From RYN-230 sp963844695 (GTDB taxonomy: Bacteria; Actinomycetota; Actinomycetes; Streptosporangiales; Streptosporangiaceae): a DNA stretch of 64,000 bases. Under the pieces are notes generated by a model that had not been told where the DNA came from, searched no databases, and saw nothing but the letters and a program-made list of their open reading frames with translations. The position numbers and the translations under genes were made by a program. The DNA lies in contig CAWJPL010000021.1 in assembly GCA_963844695.1 (NCBI GenBank), positions 62,001-126,000 of the forward strand, read 5' to 3'. Below are positions 1-8,668 of the stretch, piece by piece. How positions within the stretch are numbered: position 1 is the stretch's first letter; each line of letters opens with the position of its first letter.

Positions 1-1347
1 CGTCCCGAACTGGTTGAGCTTCTGCGTGTTGAAGACGGAGTCCAGCGTGGACTGGATGGACGCGCTGGACATGCTGGGGTCGAAGATGTCCACGTTCGGG
101 CCGAAGTTCGGGGTGTTCGACTGGGCCGGGCACACGCCGCTGCCGCCGGTGGCCACGGTCCAGCTGAAGGTGGCGGTCCCGGCCGCCCCGGTGGTGTCGG
201 TGGCGGTCACGGTGGCGCTCGTGGTGGCCGCCGTGGTCGGCGTGCCCGAGATGAGGCCGGAGCCCGAACTGATGGACAGCCCGGCGGGAAGCCCGCTGGC
301 GCTGTAGGTCAGCGTCTGGCCGGACGCGGAGTCGGTCGCGTGGACCTGCAGGCTGACCGCGGTGCCGACGGTGGAACTCTGGCTGCCGGGGTTGGTCACG
401 GTCACGGTGTTCCCGGTGCCGCCGCCGCTGCCGGTGGTGTACACGTCGAACTCCCACAGCGAGTAGCCGTACTGGGTGCCGCGGGCCGTGCCGTACATCC
501 GGACGTAGCGGCCGGTTCCGGAGACGGTGAGGGCCTGGACGCCGCCGGTGCCGGTGGTCGTGGAGTAGATCGTGGTCCAGTTGGTGCCGTCGGGCGAGGT
601 CTGGATCGAGAACGCCTTCCCGTAGGCGGTCTCCCAGTTGAGCGTCACCCCGCAGATCGTCTTGCTGGACCCGAGGTCCACCTGCAGCCACTGGGGATCA
701 CTGAACGCGCTGGACCAGCGGGTGCCGGTGTTGCCGTCGACCGCGTCCGCCGCGGGTGTGCCGGCGTTCTCGGTCGAGGACGCGGTGGCGGGCTGGTTCA
801 GGGCGGCGTCCGCGGTGCCGCAGGTACTGCCGCTGCTCAGGCTGCCGTAGACCTGGAACTCCCACAGCGAGTAGCCGTACTGGGTGGCGCGGGCCGTGCC
901 GTACATCCGGACGTAGCGGCCGGTTCCGGTCACGTTGAGGGTCTGCGTGCCGCCGGTGCCGGTGGTCGTGGAGTAGATCGTGGTCCAGTTCGTGCCGTCC
1001 GGCGAGGTCTGGATCTGGAAGGCCGTGGCGTACGCCGCCTCCCACTGCAGGGTGACCGAGGTGATCGAGGCGGTCGCGCCCAGGTCGACCTGCAGCCACT
1101 GCGGGTCGGAGAAGGCGCTGGACCAGCGGGTGCCGGTGTTGCCGTCCACGGCGTCCGACGCCGGGTAGGCGGCGCTCTCGGTGGACGAGGCGGTGGCGGG
1201 CGCACCCTGGGAGAGCAGGGTCGACGCCGCGGCGGCCCGGCCCGGCGGCCCGGCGACGAGCGCTAAGGCGGCCGCCAGCGTCACCACCATCCCGAGGACC
1301 AAGGTCCGCCGCCATGCCGACCACCGGAGCACGTTCGTTGGGCTCAT
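1..1347 (-). CDS. Secreted discoidin-domain protein, 5' part only
   Basis: The reading frame is open for 449 codons from ATG at 1347 to the window edge, so the C-terminus is missing. An AGGAG lies just upstream of the start. Residues 1-40 are a twin-arginine-like basic/hydrophobic signal peptide. Two near-identical F5/8 type C (CBM32) domains follow at about 42-168 and 175-300; both contain WSSAFSDPQWLQVDLG and end in SLWEF.VYG. A putative Ig-like domain with the GLISGTPT motif spans about 310-395. The last 45 residues (from CPAQSNTPNFGPNV) look like the start of a further, probably catalytic, domain. Discoidin domains usually bind glycans, so an extracellular polysaccharide-acting enzyme is the likely role; the enzymatic class cannot be told from what is visible. 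Confidence 0.85.
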   Translation of the reverse strand, partial: MSPTNVLRWSAWRRTLVLGMVVTLAAALALVAGPPGRAAAASTLLSQGAPATASSTESAAYPASDAVDGNTGTRWSSAFSDPQWLQVDLGATASITSVTLQWEAAYATAFQIQTSPDGTNWTTIYSTTTGTGGTQTLNVTGTGRYVRMYGTARATQYGYSLWEFQVYGSLSSGSTCGTADAALNQPATASSTENAGTPAADAVDGNTGTRWSSAFSDPQWLQVDLGSSKTICGVTLNWETAYGKAFSIQTSPDGTNWTTIYSTTTGTGGVQALTVSGTGRYVRMYGTARGTQYGYSLWEFDVYTTGSGGGTGNTVTVTNPGSQSSTVGTAVSLQVHATDSASGQTLTYSASGLPAGLSISSGSGLISGTPTTAATTSATVTATDTTGAAGTATFSWTVATGGSGVCPAQSNTPNFGPNVDIFDPSMSSASIQSTLDSVFNTQKLNQFGT

Positions 1348-1448
1348 GGGCTACTCCTGCCTGTGAAGAGCCATTGCGGGGCGCCGCTGAGCAGCCGTTG
1401 CTGAAAGGCCCGGCCGAATGACACGGATCCAGCGCCGACCGTTGTCAG

Positions 1449-1506
1449 GGCTTGATACAAGCCTTAATTCATCCCGTAACGTAACTTCATGGAAAGGGTA
1501 GGTCAA
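1449..1506 (-). promoter_or_regulatory. Promoter and palindromic operator for the discoidin gene
   Basis: On the minus strand TTGACC (1506-1501) is separated by 17 bp from TACGTT (1483-1478), a good housekeeping-type promoter. Just downstream, where transcription would start, lies the perfect palindrome GGCTTGATACAAGCC (1449-1463). Its position suggests a repressor site, as seen for sugar-responsive regulators. The leader to the ATG at 1347 would be about 120 nt. Confidence 0.5.
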
Positions 1507-1581
1507 GAGGTATCCAAGACCGTTCCAGAATGAATCGCCGCAGGCCGGCCGGGCCGCCGCTGCGGGAGCTCACGGGCGGCC

Positions 1582-1649
1582 CGCTGGCGTGCTTACGGCC
1601 GGGCCGCTGGCGTGCTTACGGCCGGACGCTGGCGTGCTTACGGCCCGGC
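1582..1649. repeat. Three tandem 22-23 bp units
   Basis: The unit CGCTGGCGTGCTTACGGCC occurs three times at 1582, 1605 and 1627, separated by short GGGC/GGA linkers. The third copy runs directly into an inverted copy of its core, so the array merges with the hairpins at 1634-1686. It lies between the M1 peptidase stop (1683) and the discoidin promoter. Confidence 0.8.
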
Positions 1650-1686
1650 CGTAAGCACCTCACGGCCGGGCCGGCGAGGTGCTTAC
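1634..1686 (-). terminator. Nested hairpins at the end of the M1 peptidase gene
   Basis: GTGCTTACGGCC at 1634-1645 pairs perfectly with GGCCGTAAGCAC at 1647-1658. Alternatively GTAAGCACCTC at 1651-1661 pairs perfectly with GAGGTGCTTAC at 1676-1686. The two hairpins share the 1651-1658 arm and are mutually exclusive. There is no U-run, so this would be an actinobacterial-type U-less terminator for the minus-strand peptidase gene. Its role is inferred. Confidence 0.5.
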
Positions 1687-3503
1687 GAGCGCGGGCAGCT
1701 ACTGGTGTAGAAGCCGGGGCCGGCCAGGCCGGGGCCGGTGATGTGCGGCCGGGCGGCTCCGCCGCCGGGCGGGTACGTGGTGTCGAACCACTCGGTGAAG
1801 AACTGGCCCAGCCGCTGGTGGCAGGCGGCGCTCTGGGTCGGCAGCCAGCGGCCGAAGGCCGCCTCCAGCTGGGCTTCGGTGATCGAGCCCCCGCCGTACT
1901 GGCGCTGGATCTGCTCCAGCGCCCGGGTGAAGTTCGCGTGCCCGAGGATCTGCCGCAGCGCGACGTAAGCGATGCCCGGCCGATCGTAGGTGGAGGAGCC
2001 GCTGAACAGTCCCCACGCCGTCGGGTTGGACGGTGCCACCCCCCAGAAGCCGTCCTTGCTCGCGTAGATGCTGGCGAACGTGGCGTCCAGACTGCGCTGG
2101 AAGGCCCGCCGGCCGGCCGCGGTGCCCGGGCCGCCCGCCTTGCCCTGCGCCTTCCGCGCCGCGAACAGGAACTCGGCCAGGGTGGCCATTCCCTCCTTGT
2201 AGAAGGTCATGGTGTAGCCGTGCTCGGTGACGTGGTCGCCCCACCACTGGTGCATGTTCTCGTGGTAGAGGGTGTCGGTGTCGATCTCCCCGCCCGCGAA
2301 GGTGATCATCGTCTGCATCTCCTCCTCGAAGGAGGCGGACGGCCGGCCGACGACCACCCCGTCCGAGGTGAACGGGAACGGGCCGCTGAACATGCTCTCG
2401 AACCGGGTGATGTCCGGCTGCTTGTCCATGATCAGGCGGTTCTTCGCCTTCCGCGCCGCGCTCAGCGAGCTGGCCTGGGCCTGGTAGAACGTCATGCCGC
2501 GGACGGTGCGCTTGGTCAGGTCGAAGCTGCCGATGCTGTCCTCGACCAGGTAGCTGGCGACCGGGGCGGCCGAGTGCCAGTGCCAGGTCACCGAGCCGTG
2601 CGGGAACTGCGCGCTGGCGGGGTGCCGGCGGGTTCCCTCCAGGATGCCGTTGGCGAGCACGGTCTTGCCCGCGGCGACGGTGTCGTGGAAGTCGTAGCTG
2701 GGCTTGGCGGTCGGGTAGTCGTTGAGCGGCATCCAGTCCTCGGTGCCGACCGGCTCGGTGGTCACGAAGCCGCCGTCACCCTGGGGCTGGTTGGACCGGA
2801 ACCATCCCTCGGTGGTGCCGTCCCCGTCGTTGTGCACGCCCGGCCGCCCGGTGTAGGCCACGGTGACCCGGAACGCGGCGCCGCCGCGGATCGGCGCCGA
2901 CGGGGTGATGACCAGCTTGTTGGCCGGGCACGGGGTGCCGTTCCCGGAGTACTTCGTGGCCGGGTTGGTGGAGGTCAGCTCGGGGGTGCAGGCCGGCGGG
3001 AGCGGGTTGTGCGCCGGCCCGCCGACCGGGTTGAGCTCGGAGGCCTGGTGGGCGCGCGGGTCAGGGTCGTTCTGCCCGTGCGGGTCGCCGGGATAGGTCG
3101 GCTGGACGAACCTGAACGACGCGGCACGGCCGTTGACCCGGACCGAGGTGACGGTCATGTCCGGGCCGGCCGTCTTGTTCACCGACCGGCGCTCGAAGTC
3201 CAGGCTGAAGCTGGTCAGGCACTGGGTGGCCCGGTCGGTCAGCGTGACGTGGTTGCCGGGCAGGAAGCGGTTGCTGGCGGCGTCGTAGACCAGGCTTACC
3301 GAGGTGTGCACGCTGGTGTACCCGCCGTTGCCGGTCTCCGGGTACAGCCGGGAGCCGGGCGGGGACAGGGTGTGCGCGCCGGCCGTGCAGCTGCCGCCGG
3401 CCCGGGTAGCCGCGAGGGTGGGAGCGGCGTCGGCGGCCGTCACGGCCCCCACGACCAGGGCCAGGCTCGCCGTCCCGGCGACCGCGCCACGGTAACGGAT
3501 CAT
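1683..3503 (-). CDS. Secreted M1-family zinc metallopeptidase
   Basis: Encodes 606 aa from ATG 3503; an in-frame ATG at 3521 exists, but the GGAGG sits between the two and fits the 3503 start. An N-terminal hydrophobic stretch ending in ADAAPT-like residues is a signal peptide, so the enzyme is exported. The gluzincin signature is complete: HENMH followed by KEGMA about 20 residues later, which supplies the third zinc ligand. The usual GAMEN exopeptidase motif is replaced by SFEEEMQ. M1 enzymes remove N-terminal residues from peptides; here the altered motif leaves specificity open. The gene is upstream of, and co-directional with, the discoidin gene, but a strong hairpin and a separate promoter lie between them. 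Confidence 0.9.
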   Translation of the reverse strand: MIRYRGAVAGTASLALVVGAVTAADAAPTLAATRAGGSCTAGAHTLSPPGSRLYPETGNGGYTSVHTSVSLVYDAASNRFLPGNHVTLTDRATQCLTSFSLDFERRSVNKTAGPDMTVTSVRVNGRAASFRFVQPTYPGDPHGQNDPDPRAHQASELNPVGGPAHNPLPPACTPELTSTNPATKYSGNGTPCPANKLVITPSAPIRGGAAFRVTVAYTGRPGVHNDGDGTTEGWFRSNQPQGDGGFVTTEPVGTEDWMPLNDYPTAKPSYDFHDTVAAGKTVLANGILEGTRRHPASAQFPHGSVTWHWHSAAPVASYLVEDSIGSFDLTKRTVRGMTFYQAQASSLSAARKAKNRLIMDKQPDITRFESMFSGPFPFTSDGVVVGRPSASFEEEMQTMITFAGGEIDTDTLYHENMHQWWGDHVTEHGYTMTFYKEGMATLAEFLFAARKAQGKAGGPGTAAGRRAFQRSLDATFASIYASKDGFWGVAPSNPTAWGLFSGSSTYDRPGIAYVALRQILGHANFTRALEQIQRQYGGGSITEAQLEAAFGRWLPTQSAACHQRLGQFFTEWFDTTYPPGGGAARPHITGPGLAGPGFYTSSCPRS

Positions 3504-3618
3504 CTCCGGTACTCCCTCCACATCCGCCGTACCAACAGCATCCCCCTTAACAGGGGATGTACCCCAGGGATGTTGTCATGCCGATGTACCTAAGGGGAGG
3601 TGTCATGCCGGCCGGGTC

Positions 3619-4125
3619 TCAGAACAGATGCCGCGTGTGGCTGAACGTGCCCTTGGTGAAGGCCAGCACCTTGGCCGGCGCTACCGCGAACACCAGCACC
3701 GCCTCGTCGCCGTCCGGGTGGTGAAAGGCGCCGTCGCGGACCTCGTAGTGCCACTGCCCGTCCCACTTGGTCGTCCAGGCCTGGGCGAGGCGGCCGAGCG
3801 TGGCGTCGTCGGTGACCCGGACGGCGTCCCCCTCGACCATGACGTCCAGTCCCGCGTCCCAGCTGTTGCATCCGGTGGTCAGGACGACGTGCGGGTTGGC
3901 GTTCAGGTTGACGGTCTTCTGCTCAGACTCGCCGGTGCAGAAGTACAGGACGCCGCCGGCCCAGACGGCGACGAGCGGCGTGACGTGCGGGCGGCCGTCG
4001 GCCCGGACCGTGGAGATCCAGAACAGCTCGGCGCTCTGCAGGGCCTTGCTGGTCTCGTCCCAGCTGGTCGCGGTCGCGGCCGGATCGCTGAACCGCTCGT
4101 CCAGGGTGGTCAGTGGCGTCGTCAT
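3619..4125 (-). CDS. PPOX-class (split beta-barrel) flavin/F420-binding protein
   Basis: 168 aa from ATG 4125 with GGAAGAGG upstream. The pattern SAELFWISTVRADGRPHVTPL, then GVLYFCTGESEQKTVNL and NPHVVLTTG is that of the pyridoxamine 5'-phosphate oxidase-like family common in actinobacteria, many of which use F420 or FMN to reduce or oxidise small molecules. The substrate cannot be predicted. The same frame stays open upstream to 4305, but that extension encodes the start of an unrelated methyltransferase (next entry), so the shorter start is preferred. Confidence 0.85.
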   Translation of the reverse strand: MTTPLTTLDERFSDPAATATSWDETSKALQSAELFWISTVRADGRPHVTPLVAVWAGGVLYFCTGESEQKTVNLNANPHVVLTTGCNSWDAGLDVMVEGDAVRVTDDATLGRLAQAWTTKWDGQWHYEVRDGAFHHPDGDEAVLVFAVAPAKVLAFTKGTFSHTRHLF

Positions 4126-4189
4126 CGCGCTGCCTCTTCCTAGGCCGGAGCCTGCGTCAAGATGTCCCGGGGCCGGGTCTCCTGAGTAA

Positions 4190-4305
4190 GACGACGGGGC
4201 GGGCGCCAGATAACCGGTCCCGGTCCGCCTCGAAGTGTCCTTGCCGCCGAGCCAGTAGTCGTACATACGCGCGGTGTTCGGCTTGGTCACGTTGACAGGC
4301 GTCAT
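4190..4305 (-). pseudogene. 5' remnant of a SAM methyltransferase (DUF574 family)
   Basis: From ATG 4305 the frame reads NTARMYDYWLGGKD, the hallmark N-terminus of actinobacterial DUF574-type SAM-dependent methyltransferases. The expected continuation (HFEADRDRL) is present in another frame a few codons later. Nothing of the catalytic domain follows, because the PPOX gene begins at 4125. This is a truncated, frameshifted relic. Confidence 0.7.
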
Positions 4306-4507
4306 GGAAGCGACTATCGCGACCTCCGGTACCGGCCCGTCGCCAGACTCCAGACGACATCCACCTGCTGGGGCGGGGCCCTGGCCGTGGACGTCAGGTC
4401 AGCGGGGGAGGTCCTCGTCACCCTGAGCTGCGAGTTTCACCTGAAGCCCGTCGCAGACGCCTAGGAGATGAAGACTTTCATCCCCGTGCGCGAAAGGGGT
4501 ACTTGCC

Positions 4508-4801
4508 GTGGACCCTGATGAGACTGAGCCCGCCAGCTCCGGTGAGCCGCTCAACCCGAACCTCCCCGGCACGACCAGCACAGATCTCTCTGCGCCTCGG
4601 CCTGGTGGGCGTGCTCCGGCCTCCGGCGGGCCCGGCCAGGCCGCTGGCCGCGCCCCGAGCGTGGTGACCGCGATCGCCGCCGCGATCATCAACTCCTCCA
4701 TGATCACCCACTCGATCGTCATCACGGTGATCGTGACGATCTCCGTCCTCACCACGGCGCTCGCCTGGAGTGAGCGGGTGCGCCGCCATCCGGACCGCTA
4801 G
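4508..4801 (+). CDS. Small membrane protein at the head of a sigma/STAND cassette
   Basis: 97 aa from GTG 4508 with AAAGGGG about 8 nt upstream. Residues 1-48 are rich in Pro, Gly, Ser and acidic residues and probably disordered. Residues 50-88 form one long hydrophobic segment (VVTAIAAAIINSSM to TTALAW) that could cross the membrane, followed by a basic tail. I do not recognise the family. Its place directly before the sigma factor and STAND NTPase genes suggests a membrane sensor or anchor for that system, but this is inference from position only. Confidence 0.5.
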   Translation: MDPDETEPASSGEPLNPNLPGTTSTDLSAPRPGGRAPASGGPGQAAGRAPSVVTAIAAAIINSSMITHSIVITVIVTISVLTTALAWSERVRRHPDR

Positions 4802-4907
4802 AGATCTCCAAGCCGATTTTCACGGCGGAGCCTTGTCAACCGCCTACCTGGTTGAGGCGACAACCAGGAGGCTCGATGTCATTCGGCCGATCGGAGGCAG
4901 CAGAGCG

Positions 4908-5489
4908 GTGGAGCGAGAAGAAGCGGCTGGACAGGCCGCGCCCACGCCCGGGCCAAACCTGCGGTTCGACTTCGAGGCCTTCTGGAAACACCATTACCTG
5001 CATTACCTCAAGGTGCTGATGGCGATGGGCGCGAGCACGGAGGACGCCCACGACACGATTCACGACGTCATCGTGCGCATGCTCGAGAAAAACACGTTGG
5101 GCGGGTTGAGGAACCCCAGGGCGTGGGTTCGCAAAGCCGTCCTGCACACCTACTACGACCAGCAGAAGCGGCGGGTGCGCGGCCGGGAGATCGAGAGGCA
5201 CCAGACGCCCGGGAGCTACGTCGATGATGGCCCGAACGCCTGGGAGGACTGGCAGTGGGTGGAACAGATCCTCAGCACGCTGCCACCGACCCAGCGCGCT
5301 GTCATCGAGTTAATCATCGCTGAGTTCGACGCCAAGGAGATCGCCGATCTCCTCGGCAAGACCCCCGGCACCGTCCGGCAGAACCTTTCTCACGCGAGGA
5401 AACGGCTGAGAGCCAACCTCGGCCAGGACTATCGGATCGATCCGGCGCCATGCCCGGCACCAGTCTCGCGGAAGGAGGACACCCCGTGA
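4908..5489 (+). CDS. ECF-like RNA polymerase sigma factor
   Basis: 193 aa from GTG 4908, preceded by GGAGG at 4893-4897. The frame is open back to 4770, but that would overlap the preceding gene. Region 2 is seen around HHYLHYLKVLMAMGAS, DAHDTIHDVIVRML and NPRAWVRKAVLHTYYD. Region 4 has LPPTQRAVIELIIAEFDAKE and the DNA-reading helix GKTPGTVRQNLSHARKRL. There is no anti-sigma gene next to it. Its stop overlaps the STAND NTPase start by 4 nt (GTGA), so the two are translated together. It probably directs RNA polymerase to its own promoter and a small regulon under control of the neighbouring NTPase. Confidence 0.85.
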   Translation: MEREEAAGQAAPTPGPNLRFDFEAFWKHHYLHYLKVLMAMGASTEDAHDTIHDVIVRMLEKNTLGGLRNPRAWVRKAVLHTYYDQQKRRVRGREIERHQTPGSYVDDGPNAWEDWQWVEQILSTLPPTQRAVIELIIAEFDAKEIADLLGKTPGTVRQNLSHARKRLRANLGQDYRIDPAPCPAPVSRKEDTP

Positions 5490-7756
5490 ACATCGACGAC
5501 AACACCTTCCCGGCCCCGGACCGTTTCCAGCAGGAGACGGTGGGCGAAGCCTTCGCCGACTACCTCGGCTTGGTCGATGAAACGATCAGAACCCAGGTCA
5601 CCGACGACGACGTCAGGACCAGGATCCGCCACGCGATGGACCAGGCCGCGTCCGGCCAGGACGGTGGGCCTGACCAACCGGAGATCCAGCGGTACGTCCC
5701 CGGCCACACAGGCGGGAACGACCGGTCCAAGCTGCTGGATGCGCTGACGGCGCTGACGCACGATCCACGGCAAGGCCCCGCTGTGCTCGCCGGACCGGGC
5801 GGCACCGGCAAGACAACGGTGGCCGCAGCGCTGGCCAACCGCGCCCAGGCGCTGGGTGACCAGGTGTGGTGGATCTTGGCTGGCGATCCGGTCACGCTGT
5901 CGCAGGGGCTGACGGCGGTGGCACAGCAACTGGGCCGGACGCATGACGTGGAGGCCATCGCGCGGGGCGCAGCGGACGCCGCGGACCGGTTCTGGCGGTT
6001 GCTCGAGAATGCCAGCCCCAGCTGGCTGCTCGTCTTTGACGAGGCCGACGATCCCCGGGTGCTGACTGCCGGGGACTCTCCGGCCGGGGTTCAGGATCTG
6101 ACGGGCTGGGTGCGCTCATCTGCGCGCGGTCTGGCGCTGGTGACCAGCCGGGAGACCGATCGGCGAATGTGGGGGGCGGCGCAGCTCCTGACGATCGGCC
6201 AGTTGCGGGAGGCGGACGCCGCTCAGATGCTGCTCGAACTGGCCCCGGCAGCGGGTGACGAGGACCAGGCCAGAGCACTGGCCCAGCGCCTAGGCAGGCA
6301 TCCGCTGAGCTTGCGTCTGGCGGGAACCTACCTGCGTTCACGGGCTGCTCGAGGGGCCACGTTCACGGCCTACGAACGGGCCTTCGGCGAGGCGGCCAGG
6401 ACGGACCCCGACGCGCGCGAACGTCATGCCGCCGCACCCAGGGAGACGATGACCGCCCGCGCCCTGGAGCTCTCGCTGGATGGCCTGGCGCAACAGGGAA
6501 TCCCTCAGACCCGGGCGGTGCTGCAGCTGGCCAGCTGCTACGCCCCTACGACAATCCCAGCCAGCCTGGTCAGTGCCGACTCCCTTACTGGCCTGCTCGC
6601 CGCCCCCCAGGGCATTGCGCCGGCAGCCCGGGGCGGAGCCGTTGAGGCGCTGCGCGAACTGGCGGATATCGGCGTCTTTGAGTACACCGAGGGTGGCATC
6701 GCTCTCCATGCCGCCATCACAGAAGCTGGCCGGGCCAGCCTGGAGGACTCGGATCCGTCTTCCGCGCGGATCCGGAACGCCGCGATCGATCTGCTCGCCG
6801 CCAGCACGGCCAGGCTGCCCTTCGATCACCCGGCGGCCTGGCCGCAATACTTGCTGCTCGGCCCGCACCTGCTAAGCCTGCTGGAGACCACGGCCGAGCG
6901 AGTGGACCGAGAGCATCTCAGCCTGCTCATGAACGTCACAGCCCGGATGGCGAACGCCTTCAACCACATGGGGGCCAGCCAGGCCGGAAGCATCCTGTGT
7001 GGGCGCGCCCTTGCCCACGGCCCCGTGCTGGGGAACGAGCACCCCGCAGTGCTACGCGTGCGACACCAAATGGCCTGGGCCGTCGCAGACCGCGGCGATC
7101 TGAACCAGGCCGAAGCCCTGTACCGGGACGTCTTCCAGATTCGGCTGCGGGTGCTTGGCCCCAGGGATCAAGACGTCCTCGACAGCCGTCACGAACTCGC
7201 CTGGATCGCCGCCTGCCGACAGGACTGGGCCACGGCCGAACAGGGCTACCAGAAGACCCTCGATGACAGCCTCCGGGTCTTGAACCCGGATGATCCCCGG
7301 ATCACGCTGACCCGCCACGAGCTCGCCTGGGTGATCGCGAACCAAGACCAGAACCGGCTCGGCGAAGCCCGCGAGATCTTCCGCGCGGTCCTCATGGACA
7401 GGCGCCGGGTCCTCGGCGCCGAGCATCCGAGGACGCTGACCACTCTGCACGAACTCGCCTGGATCACCGCCCGGCAAGGCAAATGGAAAAAGGCCGAGAC
7501 CGCCTACCGAAAGCTCTACGCCCTGCGCCTGCAGATCCTCGGCCAGGATCACCCCGACACGATCCTCACCCGCCACGAGCTCGCCTGGGTCACGGCGCGC
7601 CGCGGCCGGATCCCGGAAGCGGAGACCCGCTACTCAAGCGTGCTCGACCATCGCCGCCGGATCCTAGGTGAAGATCACCCACAGACCCTGGCCACCCAGG
7701 AGGCGCTGGCAGAACTCCGCTGTGGCCGGATCGTCGACGCCCTTCACCTCGCCTGA
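5486..7756 (+). CDS. STAND NTPase (NB-ARC-like) with five TPR repeats
   Basis: 756 aa from GTG 5486, with GGAGG upstream and a 4-nt overlap with sigma. Residues 103-110 are the P-loop GPGGTGKT and 181-189 the Walker B LLVFDEADD; the following TSRE, GRHPLSLRLAGTYL and winged-helix-like region match NB-ARC/STAND proteins. The C-terminal 220 residues hold five kinesin-light-chain-type TPRs of about 42 aa, each opening with RHELAW or a close variant. STAND proteins are switches that oligomerise on ligand sensing; here the TPRs are the likely sensor. The N-terminal 75 residues match no domain I know and could be the partner-binding or effector part. The link to a sigma factor suggests a signalling or conflict-response role. 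Confidence 0.9.
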   Translation: MNIDDNTFPAPDRFQQETVGEAFADYLGLVDETIRTQVTDDDVRTRIRHAMDQAASGQDGGPDQPEIQRYVPGHTGGNDRSKLLDALTALTHDPRQGPAVLAGPGGTGKTTVAAALANRAQALGDQVWWILAGDPVTLSQGLTAVAQQLGRTHDVEAIARGAADAADRFWRLLENASPSWLLVFDEADDPRVLTAGDSPAGVQDLTGWVRSSARGLALVTSRETDRRMWGAAQLLTIGQLREADAAQMLLELAPAAGDEDQARALAQRLGRHPLSLRLAGTYLRSRAARGATFTAYERAFGEAARTDPDARERHAAAPRETMTARALELSLDGLAQQGIPQTRAVLQLASCYAPTTIPASLVSADSLTGLLAAPQGIAPAARGGAVEALRELADIGVFEYTEGGIALHAAITEAGRASLEDSDPSSARIRNAAIDLLAASTARLPFDHPAAWPQYLLLGPHLLSLLETTAERVDREHLSLLMNVTARMANAFNHMGASQAGSILCGRALAHGPVLGNEHPAVLRVRHQMAWAVADRGDLNQAEALYRDVFQIRLRVLGPRDQDVLDSRHELAWIAACRQDWATAEQGYQKTLDDSLRVLNPDDPRITLTRHELAWVIANQDQNRLGEAREIFRAVLMDRRRVLGAEHPRTLTTLHELAWITARQGKWKKAETAYRKLYALRLQILGQDHPDTILTRHELAWVTARRGRIPEAETRYSSVLDHRRRILGEDHPQTLATQEALAELRCGRIVDALHLA

Positions 7757-7793
7757 ACCTCCCGCTACCGCCGTCCTCATCTGGAGAGTCACG

Positions 7794-8645
7794 ATGATCC
7801 AGGCCGACCACCTCGCCCAGGCAGCCGACGAACTGGCGCCCCCGGACCGCCCGCTCATGGTGCACGCTTCGCTGCGGTCCTTTGCGGCCCCCATCGCCGG
7901 AGGAGCCGACGCCCTGCTGGATGTGCTGCTGGCGCGCGGCCGCACCGTGATGGTGCCAGCCTTCACTGAGCCCCAGTTCGGCGTGACCGCCCCCGCCGCC
8001 TTGCGGCCCGCGCGCAACGGTATCGACTACGACACACTCCCTCCCGGGCCGCCGCTGCCTGAGGGCGCGACCTACACCCCCGGGTGCGGGTTCATCAATC
8101 CTGGTCTCGGCGTGTTTCCAGCGGCCTTGATCAGCCGCGCCGACGCCGTACGCGGCGAGCATCCGCTCAATTCGTTCGCCGCGCTCGGACCGCTGGCGGA
8201 CGAATTGATCGCGGCGCAGAGCCCCGCCGACGTGTACGGTCCGGTCCGCGAATTGGCCGCCCGCATGGGCCTGATCCTCCTCATCGGAGTGGGCCTCAAC
8301 CGGATGACCGCGCTCCACGTGGCTGAACAGCAGTCGGGACGCCGCCTGTTCCTGCGCTGGGCCAGAGGCGACGGCGGCCAGACGGCCACGTTCGAAGTCG
8401 GATCCTGCTCCGAGGGATTCCCGCGGCTGGAGCCGGCGCTTCACCCCCTGGCGCGCACTGCGCTGGTTGGCGGCTCGCGGTGGCGGGCCTATCCTGCGAG
8501 GCAGACGCTCGCCGCCGCGACTATCGCCATCACCGGAGACCAGGGCGTCACTCACTGCCCTGACCACGACTGCCGTCTATGCCGGGACTCAATCGCCGGG
8601 GGGCCTGTCGAAACCCCCCCTACCGGCAGGAGCGCAGGCCGATGA
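7794..8645 (+). CDS. AAC(3)-family antibiotic N-acetyltransferase
   Basis: 283 aa from ATG 7794 with GGAG upstream, 37 nt after the STAND gene and probably in its operon. Family signatures are SLRSF near the N-terminus, GGADALLDVLL, MVPAFTEP, EHPLNSFAALGP, DVYGPVRELA and LIGVGLNRMTALHVAE, as in aminoglycoside 3-N-acetyltransferases (PF02522). These transfer acetyl from acetyl-CoA to the 3-amino group of 2-deoxystreptamine drugs; many actinomycete members have other or unknown amine substrates. The C-terminus carries a Cys/His cluster (HCPDHDCRLCRD), a possible metal site. No resistance phenotype can be asserted. Confidence 0.85.
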   Translation: MIQADHLAQAADELAPPDRPLMVHASLRSFAAPIAGGADALLDVLLARGRTVMVPAFTEPQFGVTAPAALRPARNGIDYDTLPPGPPLPEGATYTPGCGFINPGLGVFPAALISRADAVRGEHPLNSFAALGPLADELIAAQSPADVYGPVRELAARMGLILLIGVGLNRMTALHVAEQQSGRRLFLRWARGDGGQTATFEVGSCSEGFPRLEPALHPLARTALVGGSRWRAYPARQTLAAATIAITGDQGVTHCPDHDCRLCRDSIAGGPVETPPTGRSAGR

Positions 8646-8668
8646 CAGCCCGGCTTGCGAGATGCCAG

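Noticed and set aside
340..1266. Long open frames opposite the discoidin gene
   Set aside because: Arg/Gly/Ala-rich composition and lack of motifs; the minus-strand frame has clear discoidin domains.
1530..3593. 687-codon plus-strand frame
   Set aside because: Antisense shadow of the M1 peptidase; no ribosome site and Arg/Gly/Val-biased sequence.
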